Source: Bacillota bacterium
GTDB lineage: Bacteria > Bacillota > Clostridia > Lachnospirales > Lachnospiraceae
Direction: 5' to 3'
Length of the DNA stretch: 64,000 nucleotides
NCBI GenBank assembly: GCA_023414355.1
Contig: JAEZOB010000022.1
Location: 62,001-126,000, forward strand
Position 1 is the stretch's first letter, and each line of letters starts with the position of its first letter. This document shows, one piece after another, positions 17,342 to 25,762 of the stretch. Both the position numbers and the translations under genes were made by a program. The notes beneath the pieces are model-generated. The model saw only the letters and a list, made by a program, of their open reading frames with translations. It ran no database searches and was not told the origin of the DNA.

Positions 17342-18625
17342 TTAAGCCTTCGCTTTTACGTTAGTTATGATAAAACCACTTTCCGGTAAGGTTGGAATTC
17401 TATCCATCGGATAGCGCAAGGTCTGTTTTGGAACGGTATAGATTACCTTGTTCACCAGAAAATCGATACTCTTCTTCATGAGTTCCACAGAGATGCCTTC
17501 ACCGGGACAGCGGTGTGTCTTGTCTGTAGCTCCTCCACCTTGTGGAATGAAGGAATATAAGTTACCCTTCCAATTTCTAAATCTCTCCGGCTCGAATTCG
17601 AAGGGATCCTCCCAGATCCGAACATCGTGATTGGTTCCGTAGATATCTAATAATACCAGGGTTCCTTTGGTAAAATAGCATTCCTTCCATACAAAATCCT
17701 TTTTGACTCTGGCTCCTAAAAAAGGAGCAAAAGGATAGTAACGGCGTACCTCCTGGGCAAACAATTCATAATACTGATTATCCGAGCCTGTGAGCTTCGC
17801 CAGACATTCAGGATAATGATGCAGGGCCAATGCGGAGAAAGTGATAAAGGTCGAGATAGCAACAATCGGACGTAATAGATTGATCAGTTCAATCGCTGCC
17901 ATGTTCGCAGCAATCAATGTCCCATCATATTCTCGATGATGGGCCATACTGTGGAGAGCTGTCCCGCCCTCGATAGGTAAAGTGCCTGAGCGAACCTCCT
18001 CAATCAGGCCGACAATCCATTCCTCGGCTCTGCTTCTTGCATTTTTACCTTTGAAATATCTTGTCCCGACAGCGCCGAAACCATCCACCATGGCACAAAA
18101 ATCCTCTGCCCGGTCTTTTGTTTCAGACTTTGCCAATGGAACACCTGCCCATTCACAGGCTGCCTCGCATAATACCTTGGCAGCCTCGTCAAATAGAATA
18201 ACCTGATCTTTGGTCATCCATTCCTGTAAGGCAGCCTCCCATTTAAGCATAACCAGATCTGCCAGTTTCTTCTGATGCTCCGAAGCTGTTAAGGACAGAA
18301 AGAGCTGTTTTCTGTGCAGATGTGCTTTCCCATCCATACATTGGATGGCATTCTCCCCGAATAGGGTCCTCTGTACATGCTTGGGTGCCGCACCGTTTTT
18401 CATAAAACGTTCCGGATCATAGAATACTGCTGTTGCTTCCTCCCCGGTCATGCAGATAACCTTTTCACCGAGCAGACGGGTTTCAAAAATATCCGAATGA
18501 AATTGCTTCACTCTATTATGGATAAATGAATATCCTTCCTGCATGAGTGCCATGGTATGATCAATACCGTTTTCTTTTGCCACATGTTCCTTTACAAGCA
18601 TTTTTTGATTGATAGCTCCCTTCAT
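17342..18625 (-). CDS. CYP152 fatty-acid peroxygenase (P450)
   Basis: 427 residues, closely resembling P450 BSbeta (CypC/YbdT). It uses H2O2 directly to hydroxylate long-chain fatty acids, with no reductase. Heme ligand Cys373 lies in HRCPGEG; the Arg252-Pro253 pair in LLRPIVAI binds the substrate carboxylate, as Arg242 does in BSbeta; Gln95 in NAIQCMDG takes the place of BSbeta Gln85, where decarboxylating OleT has His. This predicts mainly alpha/beta-hydroxylation rather than alkene formation (inference from family knowledge). No SD is strong for ATG 18625; ATG 18601 has AAGGGAG 13 nt upstream. No ferredoxin or reductase lies nearby, consistent with peroxygenase use. Notable in a presumably anaerobic host. 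Confidence 0.92.
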   Translation of the reverse strand: MKGAINQKMLVKEHVAKENGIDHTMALMQEGYSFIHNRVKQFHSDIFETRLLGEKVICMTGEEATAVFYDPERFMKNGAAPKHVQRTLFGENAIQCMDGKAHLHRKQLFLSLTASEHQKKLADLVMLKWEAALQEWMTKDQVILFDEAAKVLCEAACEWAGVPLAKSETKDRAEDFCAMVDGFGAVGTRYFKGKNARSRAEEWIVGLIEEVRSGTLPIEGGTALHSMAHHREYDGTLIAANMAAIELINLLRPIVAISTFITFSALALHHYPECLAKLTGSDNQYYELFAQEVRRYYPFAPFLGARVKKDFVWKECYFTKGTLVLLDIYGTNHDVRIWEDPFEFEPERFRNWKGNLYSFIPQGGGATDKTHRCPGEGISVELMKKSIDFLVNKVIYTVPKQTLRYPMDRIPTLPESGFIITNVKAKA

Positions 18626-18758
18626 TTTATCATTCTTTCATTCTTCTTTCTGTCAGTATTTTTGCTTAGATGGCAAAAGATTATGCATGAGACAGGGAAT
18701 GATCAAACCGACTATGAATCTAAAATGTGGAGAGTATCTGCAAAAAGACTTAATTAAG

Positions 18759-20048
18759 CTATATTATTTTATTTATTTCGTATTGTGAATTTATGATCAG
18801 CCATAATTGCGAGCTGTAGACGGTAATATTCCAGATGCTGATACCGAGTAATTGATGCTTGGTTACTAACTCAAGCAGGGAGTTGATACTCCGTGCGTCA
18901 ATAAACCAGACAATATGATTAATATTCTTTCCATTACGCTCAAGCGTATAGGTATAGTAAGGGGTCTGGGATATTTCATCAAATTGGATTGCCGAACCTG
19001 AGATGAATGCAAGATCAACAGCTCTCTCAAGGGTTAGAGAGTATATGCTGGAAAGACCAGCGGAAAAAGGAAGCTCCCAGTCATATCCGATGGTAGCCAT
19101 ACCGATGATCTCTTTATCAGGAGAAATATATTGATTCACATAATCTAAAAAGACTTCAATGTTATAGATAGAGCTGATCGGAGACGGTGGATTAATATTG
19201 GTTGCCCACTGATAATCCATAAAAATAATGTTGGAAGAATATTGATTCAAAATAGAATAATTTAATCGTTCAAAGTTTACACCCTGATCTGTACTGGTAA
19301 TATGTGTATTGACCGTAACAAAGACCTGATAGCCTCTTTGGGTCAGCTGCTCAGAAACTTTAGTAAAATAACCTTCGTAAAGATACAAATTTGATGCATT
19401 GACATACTCAAAGGACAAATTAATGCCGTAATAACCTTTTGTTTCCAAAATCGTTATGATATTCTCAATTTGCCTTTTCTGGAAATCATCGTTTAATAAG
19501 ATATCGTAAGCGATTCCGATATTAGCGCTACCCTGTAGAGATAATGTCGTTAATAGCATAAGTGGCATGACACCATATTCTTTGGCGGTGCGAATAATAT
19601 CTGCATCATCATAATAGGAGATGATGTTTCCTTCCTTTGTCGCAGTATAATTCAATATAGAAAGATAAGTAAGATAAGGTAAGGTCTTACGGAGTGTATC
19701 GATATCTATATAGGGTAAAGTATTTCCGTGAGTTGTTATATTGCGTATTCTATTGTAATTTATTACAAGGGTTTCACCCGGATAAATATATTCTCTTGTA
19801 ACCAGGAAGGGGTTATTCATGTATAACTGCATTATGGTAACATGATTTGCTTCAGCGATGGCAGTTAGTGTATCTCCTTCCTGAACGATATAAGTCTCGC
19901 TAGGAAAAGCGATAACGATACATTGCCCAACCGCTAATTGCATCGGTTTATTCAACCCATTGTCCAGAGATAACCTGGCGGCTGACACACCGTAATATGC
20001 TGCGATAGATTCTATGGTATCCCCTTGTTGTACTACATGAATGAACAT
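18759..20048 (-). CDS. LysM-LysM-GH18 protein, degenerate active site (paralogue 1)
   Basis: 429 residues: two LysM peptidoglycan-binding repeats (about 2-48 and 52-97; VVQQGDTIESIAAYYGV, IVQEGDTLTAIAEANHV) and a GH18 domain (about 110-425) of the YaaH/SleL spore cortex-lytic type. No signal peptide, as usual for spore-coat members of this group. In the catalytic strand, family DGxNxDFE reads YGINLSFE here: Glu214 is kept but the Asp two residues before it is Ser212. The enzyme may be weak or changed in specificity. It shares full-length architecture with the gene at 25763-27052. GAGG precedes the start by 5 nt. Role in spore germination or cell-wall binding is inferred. Confidence 0.85.
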   Translation of the reverse strand: MFIHVVQQGDTIESIAAYYGVSAARLSLDNGLNKPMQLAVGQCIVIAFPSETYIVQEGDTLTAIAEANHVTIMQLYMNNPFLVTREYIYPGETLVINYNRIRNITTHGNTLPYIDIDTLRKTLPYLTYLSILNYTATKEGNIISYYDDADIIRTAKEYGVMPLMLLTTLSLQGSANIGIAYDILLNDDFQKRQIENIITILETKGYYGINLSFEYVNASNLYLYEGYFTKVSEQLTQRGYQVFVTVNTHITSTDQGVNFERLNYSILNQYSSNIIFMDYQWATNINPPSPISSIYNIEVFLDYVNQYISPDKEIIGMATIGYDWELPFSAGLSSIYSLTLERAVDLAFISGSAIQFDEISQTPYYTYTLERNGKNINHIVWFIDARSINSLLELVTKHQLLGISIWNITVYSSQLWLIINSQYEINKII

Positions 20049-20108
20049 AGAAACCTCAAAAAGGATTTTTATATAATATATGACTGACTAAGAAAATATT
20101 GAATTATC

Positions 20109-21005
20109 TTATTTCATCTCAGAAAATACGCTTCTTAATACTTCGATGAATTTTTGTATCGTAATCGAATTATTCTTATCCTTGCTATAAATCAGATTAT
20201 AGGGGTAACTATATCGGCAGGCTTCGATATTCAGCTCCTTCAGCAAACCAACCTCTACCTCGGATTTCACGGCACAGTAGGGCATAAGAGAAATTCCCAA
20301 GTTTGCCTGAACCGCATGCTTGATGGCTTCGATACTTCCTAGATACATGCTGATATTCTTGACTAAATGATTGTCCTCGATAAATAGTTTGTAACAGGTA
20401 TATAATTGCGAAGTCTTTTCGTGTACGATAAATTCTTCTGAGGTAAGTTCTTTCATGTCCACGTGCTTCCTGGAACTTAGCCTGTGGGTAGGGGATGCGA
20501 CTATGGCCAGACGATCATCAAACAGCTTTTCCACATAGGTGGAGTTGCTGTAAATACAATTACCGCCGTTTACCGCAATGTCTAGGGTTCCATTCTCGAT
20601 CATAGTAGTAATCTCCGAAGTATTCGCGATATGCATATTAATTGTTACGGAGGGATATTGCTTCTTCATCACACCGATCGCATTGGGAAGAATATAGGTA
20701 CCCGGGGTATTGCTGCCGCCGAAGGTAATCGTTCCTCCGATATATTCGCTCAGATTAGAAATATTACGCTCCATTTCCTCCACAGTCGCAAATATCTTGC
20801 TCGTATAGGAAAAGAGGATATTACCACAGTCACTAAGAAGAATCTTATTACCCACCTTAAAAAACAGCTTTGTATTAATCTGCTGTTCCAGCTTTTTGAT
20901 CTGGATGGATAAGGCGGGTTGACTGATATGCAGTATCTCCGAGGCTTTCTTATAGCTGGAGTATTTTGCAACCGTATGAAAAAGCTCTAAATAATGTAAG
21001 TCCAT
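20109..21005 (-). CDS. LysR-family transcriptional regulator
   Basis: 298 residues: N-terminal winged helix-turn-helix (about 1-60, ASEILHISQPALSIQIKKLE) and a periplasmic-binding-like effector domain (about 90-295, with GTITFGGSNTPGTYILP). It is transcribed divergently from the small membrane protein and OadB-like gene, 140 nt apart, the usual LysR-target arrangement, so it probably senses a carboxylic acid and controls them (inference). The resemblance is to the CysB/CysL/YtlI-like group; the ligand cannot be read. Confidence 0.88.
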   Translation of the reverse strand: MDLHYLELFHTVAKYSSYKKASEILHISQPALSIQIKKLEQQINTKLFFKVGNKILLSDCGNILFSYTSKIFATVEEMERNISNLSEYIGGTITFGGSNTPGTYILPNAIGVMKKQYPSVTINMHIANTSEITTMIENGTLDIAVNGGNCIYSNSTYVEKLFDDRLAIVASPTHRLSSRKHVDMKELTSEEFIVHEKTSQLYTCYKLFIEDNHLVKNISMYLGSIEAIKHAVQANLGISLMPYCAVKSEVEVGLLKELNIEACRYSYPYNLIYSKDKNNSITIQKFIEVLRSVFSEMK

Positions 21006-21078
21006 GGCATACCTCTGGTTATATTTGTAAGTTTATTTGTTTTATTTATCGGTTCGATTTAAACAATAAATTCGCTAT

Positions 21079-21107
21079 TTGTAGCAATTTCCTGTATCAT
21101 ATATAAT
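21079..21107 (+). promoter_or_regulatory. Promoter of the oadB-like unit
   Basis: TTGTAG (21079-21084) and a perfect TATAAT (21102-21107) with 17-nt spacing, about 40 nt before the first ATG. The dyad-like AT-rich stretch just upstream (21055-21078) lies where a LysR protein would bind. Confidence 0.65.
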
Positions 21108-21145
21108 GAGTTAAATTTTTATCAATCGACGGGAGGTGTTACAAT

Positions 21146-21283
21146 ATGACAGCAGCAATTTTATTATCACTCAAGGTTTTTGGCGTTGGCTTTGTTATTT
21201 CCATGTGTATCGCAGCGCTGATTAAATTATTACTTGATGCTATAAAACACTTTACTCGAAATACTGGGGAAATTCAAGAATAA
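21146..21283 (+). CDS. 45-residue single-pass membrane protein, OadG-like
   Basis: ATG 21146 follows a GGGAGG SD by 9 nt and opens a 45-residue frame: an N-terminal hydrophobic helix (about 3-31, rich in Leu, Ile, Val, with one Cys) followed by a short charged tail. Small size, topology and position directly before an OadB-like gene suggest a reduced gamma subunit of a Na+-translocating decarboxylase, which anchors and assembles the beta subunit. It lacks the long Pro/Ala linker and His-rich zinc-binding tail of classic OadG. Gene is strongly supported by the SD and operon position; function is inference. Confidence 0.65.
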   Translation: MTAAILLSLKVFGVGFVISMCIAALIKLLLDAIKHFTRNTGEIQE

Positions 21284-21325
21284 TTTAATACGTTAACAAT
21301 AAACAACAGGAAGTGGGTATTTAAT

Positions 21326-22528
21326 ATGAGTATTTTAGATTTATTTCAGGGAATCGGGACCATGTTTATTCAGGACCCGCAGATAGTAATAGGACGTATT
21401 GTTCTAATATTTTTTGGTGTATTACTTGTATACCTGGGGGCGAAAGAAGTACTGGAACCCTTGATTATGATACCGATGGGACTTGGTATGTCTGCAGTGA
21501 ATGCAGGAGTCCTTTTTACCGGTGCTACCTCAGTAGGAAATTTATTTATCGATCCGATGATTTCTAATACGGATGAGTTGATGAATATATTACAGATTGA
21601 TTTTCTGCAGCCGATCTATACCTTTACGTTCAGCAATGGCTTGATTGCTTGTCTGGTATTTATGGGTATCGGTGTTATCTGTGATGTCGGTATGGTATTG
21701 GCACACCCCTTTATCGGTATGTTTATCGCTATGTGTGCAGAGCTGGGTACCGTAGCAACCTTTCCGATTGCACGCTTACTGGGCTTATCTAATGGGGAAG
21801 CTGCAGCTGTTTCCATTATCGGCGGTGCAGATGGACCGATGGTACTTTTTACATCATTAACACTGGCCAAGAATTTGTTCGTGCCGATCACGATCGTGGC
21901 TTATCTGTATTTGAGTTTAACCTACGGTCTATATCCCTTCCTGGTAAGATTTATGATACCTAAGAACTTAAGAGGAAAGGTAATTATTCAGAAGAATAAG
22001 AAGAGTGATAGAATTACCTCGAAGGAAAAGCTTATATTTGCAGTAGTAGCAAATGTTGTTCTGTGTTTATTATTCCCTGTAGCAGCACCGTTGTTCCTGA
22101 GCTTCTTCATCGGTATTGCGATTCGTGAATCCGGCTTAGAGAAATACATTAAGCTGGTTGAAGAAGTATTTCTTTATGGAGCGACTTTCTTCCTTGGTTT
22201 AATGTTGGGCGTATTGTGTGATGCAAAAACCATACTTGACCCCAAGATTTTACTCTTATTATTATTAGGTATGCTTGCATTGTTATTGTCCGGAATTGGC
22301 GGTATCCTGGGTGGATATCTGGTGTACTTCTTTACCAAAGGAAACTTCAATCCGACGGTCGGAATTGCCGGAGTGTCTTGTGTTCCGACGACTGCTAAGG
22401 TTTCTCAGAAAGAGGTTTCTAAAGTCAATAAGATGAGCTTCGTTATGGAATATGCACTTAGCGCTAACATATGTGGTGTTATCACAACAGCGATTTTAAC
22501 CGGTATTTATATCACGTTTCTTGCATAA
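21326..22528 (+). CDS. Na+-translocating decarboxylase beta subunit (OadB/GcdB/MmdB family)
   Basis: 400 residues, about nine to eleven transmembrane helices. Family motifs are clear: the SIIGGADGPMVLFTS segment (near 171-185), which holds the Na+ site Asp, and GIAGVSCVPTTAKVSQKE near 350. In a working complex this subunit couples decarboxylation of carboxybiotin to Na+ export. No alpha (carboxyltransferase), biotin carrier, or full gamma subunit is encoded in the window, so it must partner with distant genes or work as an orphan transporter. Preceded by the 45-residue OadG-like gene and a divergent LysR regulator. Confidence 0.85.
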   Translation: MSILDLFQGIGTMFIQDPQIVIGRIVLIFFGVLLVYLGAKEVLEPLIMIPMGLGMSAVNAGVLFTGATSVGNLFIDPMISNTDELMNILQIDFLQPIYTFTFSNGLIACLVFMGIGVICDVGMVLAHPFIGMFIAMCAELGTVATFPIARLLGLSNGEAAAVSIIGGADGPMVLFTSLTLAKNLFVPITIVAYLYLSLTYGLYPFLVRFMIPKNLRGKVIIQKNKKSDRITSKEKLIFAVVANVVLCLLFPVAAPLFLSFFIGIAIRESGLEKYIKLVEEVFLYGATFFLGLMLGVLCDAKTILDPKILLLLLLGMLALLLSGIGGILGGYLVYFFTKGNFNPTVGIAGVSCVPTTAKVSQKEVSKVNKMSFVMEYALSANICGVITTAILTGIYITFLA

Positions 22529-22589
22529 TTAAGGAATGTTTTATATAAGGCTGAAACTGTAATAAGCGTTATAAATAACAATGAAATCA

Positions 22590-22647
22590 AAAGCGAAAGG
22601 ACTGGCATTCCCAATCAGTACATGAGGGAAGCTGGTCCTTTCGCTTT
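22590..22647. terminator. Bidirectional terminator
   Basis: Arms 22590-22612 and 22626-22647 form a long stem starting AAAGCGAAAGGAC, with a 13-nt loop, between the convergent oadB-like and SIMPL genes. Confidence 0.75.
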
Positions 22648-22674
22648 CTATGTATTTCTACACGTAACTGATCA

Positions 22675-23310
22675 TTAATAGACAAAAGTAACAGTAACAG
22701 ATGCTTCAATCCGCTGCATTCCCGCTTCAATCGGGGTGTTAATAAAGCCCTCCCTTAAACCTATGGTTCGATAAGGAACCGGCATGGCCTCATTCTCATT
22801 GATCCGTCTGGGAACCGGAACATATGTGATTCCAAGAGTTTCTGCGATAGATTTGGCTTTGTCCCAGGCATTGATTACCGCGAGATTTAGTGCTTGAAGG
22901 TAATACGTATAGGTATCCGAGACCTCAAAGGAGACCAAATCAACTACATTGGCTCCGTTACGGACTGCCGTATCGATGATTAGACCAATCTGATCCGTTT
23001 GATCCATTCTGATCTCCAGAATATTTCTTACCGAATAACCTTTATCGATGCGGTTATTGCCCTCATATTCAATCAATCTGTTTATCGCATACTGAAAAGT
23101 CTGAATATCCTGAATGCCTAGCTTGCTAAGAGCTTGGAGGACTGCCTGACTGAGCCTGGCATTTTCCTCCTGGGCTGTGGTCAAATCGCTTCCCGTGGTT
23201 TCAACACCCAGACGTAGGATCGCTGTATCCGGCTCTGCGGTAACCAGTCCTTTTCCGATCAAAGTCATGGTATTTTCTTTACAACAATGTTCTGAATTGG
23301 CATATGACAT
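22675..23310 (-). CDS. SIMPL domain protein (DUF541)
   Basis: 211 residues covering a single SIMPL domain (about 15-210; MTLIGKGLVTAEPDTAILRLGV start and typical C-terminal EASVTVTFVY). No signal peptide is evident, unlike many family members exported in Gram-negatives. The family is linked to stress and oxidative conditions in a few species, but no biochemical activity is established. SD AGGAG is 8 nt before the ATG. Neighbouring tautomerase and metallophosphoesterase genes give no clear pathway. Confidence 0.82.
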   Translation of the reverse strand: MSYANSEHCCKENTMTLIGKGLVTAEPDTAILRLGVETTGSDLTTAQEENARLSQAVLQALSKLGIQDIQTFQYAINRLIEYEGNNRIDKGYSVRNILEIRMDQTDQIGLIIDTAVRNGANVVDLVSFEVSDTYTYYLQALNLAVINAWDKAKSIAETLGITYVPVPRRINENEAMPVPYRTIGLREGFINTPIEAGMQRIEASVTVTFVY

Positions 23311-23401
23311 GTAGTAATACTCCTGATATAAGGATTTATCACATTATATGCCATCCTTTCTTTACTATTTCTGGATGATTCTGATCTTTTCAGAATTATT
23401 T

Positions 23402-23794
23402 TTATACATCAATTTTAAAACTCAGATTCACCTCGTTCGCTGGTCTGCCGCCTGCTATACCCCAGTTCTCAAGCGGGGGCTCCTGAAGCACGATTAGGAT
23501 ATCAGTGCGAGTGATTCCGAGCTCATGCGCCAAATTATCTACGATAGCTTGATATAACTTCTTCTTTGCTTCATAACTTCGACCTTGGAAGGCTGTTATC
23601 TCAATCAGAAGATAATCGTCAGATCTGTTCTCCGGGATCTCAAAGTTGTCCTTGTCCAATTCAAAAATTCTTTGGTTTCTATCATAATCTGGGATCTTAA
23701 AGGCGTCAACCAGTGCCTGATGAACAATATTTAATATGGTCTTTTTATACGAGTGACTTTTTCCTTGCAGCATTTCAATCCTTACGATTGGCAT
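23402..23794 (-). CDS. Tautomerase-family protein (4-OT/MIF fold)
   Basis: About 130 residues beginning MPIVRIEM. After Met removal Pro1 would be the catalytic base, the hallmark of the tautomerase superfamily; the length fits the fused two beta-alpha-beta subunit type (Tautomerase_2), with a C-terminal ENWGIAGGRPANEV segment. ATG 23794 is chosen because GGAGG lies 6 nt upstream and because it puts Pro at position 2; a longer start at 23812 would mask Pro1. The substrate is unknown; small keto acids are usual in the family. Confidence 0.82.
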   Translation of the reverse strand: MPIVRIEMLQGKSHSYKKTILNIVHQALVDAFKIPDYDRNQRIFELDKDNFEIPENRSDDYLLIEITAFQGRSYEAKKKLYQAIVDNLAHELGITRTDILIVLQEPPLENWGIAGGRPANEVNLSFKIDV

Positions 23795-23965
23795 AATGGC
23801 CTCCTTGGTCATAGCATTTTATGAAAATTTTTAACATTATAACATCGGATCAGATTTCTGTAAATATAGGAATGGGAAAATATAGTAGAATATTATGGTG
23901 GATAGGTTATAATAGAAACTGTAATAAAATTACAATCCTAATAGGGTTTTCAGATCGGAGTAAGA

Positions 23966-24799
23966 ATGGTGAAAGCAAGAGTACTAAAAAAGTGGATGAT
24001 ACCAATACTGATGGTAATATTCCTTTTCGTTTTTTGTATATGGCAGAATAATGATATCGTTGTCACAGATTATATATACAGGACAAAGGAAATAGGCAGG
24101 ACATTGGATGGTTACAAAATTGCACAGATTTCAGACCTGCATAATAAGGAATTCGGCAGAAGGAGCAGCAGGTTACTGAAAACCCTAAGAAAAGCAAAGC
24201 CGGATATCATTGTAATCACAGGTGATCTGGTAGATCGACGCAGGACCGACATCACTTCAGCTTTGCAATTTATCAAAGGGGCTTCGGAACTAGCTCCTAT
24301 TTACTATGTTACAGGGAACCATGAATACTCGCTACAGCACCGGGAATGGGACAGTTTAATGCAGGGATTGGAGGGGTACCAGGTAAGGGTATCAGATAAC
24401 CGGGTATTCCACCTTGAGAAGGATAAGGAGGGAGGGTTCTTTCTGTTGGGTCTGAGTGAGATGAATCTTGCCGATCGTACGCTGGGTGCACTGTGTTCCT
24501 ATACTGACAATGATAAACTTCAAATTGTGCTTGCCCACAAGCCGCAATATATTGATAGCTACAGCCGGTCCGAAGCAGATCTTGTTCTTGCAGGACATGC
24601 GCATGGGGGTCAATTTCGTATTCCTTTTTTGGGCGGACTGATCGCCCCGGATCAGGGATTATTTCCGAAGTATACCTCGGGAATCCACAGGATCAGGCAG
24701 ACGACTCTAATCATAAGTCGTGGTCTGGGGAATAGCACAATACCGCTCCGTATCTTTAATCGACCAGAGGTGGTGACTATAACACTCAGAAAAGCATGA
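23966..24799 (+). CDS. Membrane-anchored metallophosphoesterase (YkuE-like)
   Basis: 277 residues: an N-terminal membrane helix (about 9-28) and a calcineurin-like phosphoesterase domain with the full metal-site set: ISDLHNKEFG, ITGDLVDRR, TGNHEYS, VLAHKP and LAGHAHGGQFRIP. Proteins of this kind (YkuE, YpbG-like) sit on the outer face of the membrane; for some an action on lipid or nucleotide phosphates was proposed. Here the substrate is open. GGAG 5 nt before ATG 23966 supports the start. Confidence 0.87.
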   Translation: MVKARVLKKWMIPILMVIFLFVFCIWQNNDIVVTDYIYRTKEIGRTLDGYKIAQISDLHNKEFGRRSSRLLKTLRKAKPDIIVITGDLVDRRRTDITSALQFIKGASELAPIYYVTGNHEYSLQHREWDSLMQGLEGYQVRVSDNRVFHLEKDKEGGFFLLGLSEMNLADRTLGALCSYTDNDKLQIVLAHKPQYIDSYSRSEADLVLAGHAHGGQFRIPFLGGLIAPDQGLFPKYTSGIHRIRQTTLIISRGLGNSTIPLRIFNRPEVVTITLRKA

Positions 24800-24836
24800 T
24801 CAGACTATTTTATAGGCACAGGATATGGAAGTAGCA

Positions 24837-25586
24837 TTATTGCTCCAATAATTGCTTCAGATAGCCTTCATTTAGTAAATGAAGTGTCTTAAATTTACCC
24901 TGATAAAAGACCGCCCAGTTATTGAAGATACAGGGAACTGCTTTGGCCTTCTCTAGGCTGTCTACTCTGATCAAATCCAGAGGAATATGATTAAGCTCAC
25001 AGAAGCTTTCTATCTGCTCGATGCAGTTGGGGATATAGGGGCATTGCAGGCCGTAATAAACAGTCAGCTTCGGGCTGTCGATGGCCAGCTTTTTCGCTTC
25101 CTTCGAAAAATGTGGTTGCGTTTGATCAAAGGATAAGGAGAGGAGCTCATAATCGTCTCCTACGGTATCGATTGTCTCAAAGCCATATCTCTGCAAAAAC
25201 TTTTTGTCGGACAGGAAGGGTTTTTTCTTCGAGGAGCTTATGACGCAGATACCGGATTTTCCTTTTGCTTTGGCATCATGAATACAATACTCCAGAAGCT
25301 CCTTCCCATAGCCCATATTCTTAAAGCTGCCGGATACCCATAGACAATAGATATAGATGAAGTTCGTACCCTCGACTGGAGTCCATGCGGTCTCCAGAGG
25401 GGCATATTCGATAAATACCTTACCTTTTGCATCCAGCTTACGAAAGACATGTCCCTCTTGCAATCGATCCAGCAGCCAGGCCTTCTTGACTTCTACTCCG
25501 CACTGATGCTTCTTATCAGCAATAGCGCAGCAAAGGTGCTCTGTTTTAATATTGTCCTTAGTTATATTGATGAATCTGTGCTCCAT
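24837..25586 (-). CDS. GNAT acetyltransferase with YoaP-like C-terminal domain
   Basis: About 249 residues. GNAT domain (about 1-150) with acetyl-CoA-binding loop near SFKNMGYGKELLEYC, then a thioredoxin-like YoaP domain (about 165-249; YYGLQCPYIPNCIEQIESFC, with Cys residues in CPYIPNC). Start at 25586 follows GGGAGG by 7 nt; an in-frame start at 25661 adds 25 residues without an SD. Paralogues of YoaP in Bacillus are uncharacterised N-acetyltransferases; substrate unknown. Confidence 0.82.
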   Translation of the reverse strand: MEHRFINITKDNIKTEHLCCAIADKKHQCGVEVKKAWLLDRLQEGHVFRKLDAKGKVFIEYAPLETAWTPVEGTNFIYIYCLWVSGSFKNMGYGKELLEYCIHDAKAKGKSGICVISSSKKKPFLSDKKFLQRYGFETIDTVGDDYELLSLSFDQTQPHFSKEAKKLAIDSPKLTVYYGLQCPYIPNCIEQIESFCELNHIPLDLIRVDSLEKAKAVPCIFNNWAVFYQGKFKTLHLLNEGYLKQLLEQ

Positions 25587-25762
25587 CTGACTACCTCCCT
25601 GTGTGATCAACCTAATTGTTATTTCAATTATAATATAAATAAGCTGACAAGAGTACGTCATATTTAAATGATTTTACTTGAGCAAAAGGCCCTGTCGCGT
25701 ATTATGAGCAAGGAGGGTACTGATACATATACTAATAGTAATAGTTAAAATACGGGAGTCTT

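Noticed and set aside
18557..18757. 66-codon Phe-rich frame antisense to the start of the P450 gene
   Set aside because: It overlaps the P450 coding start on the other strand and has no SD; a shadow of AT-rich spacer and gene.
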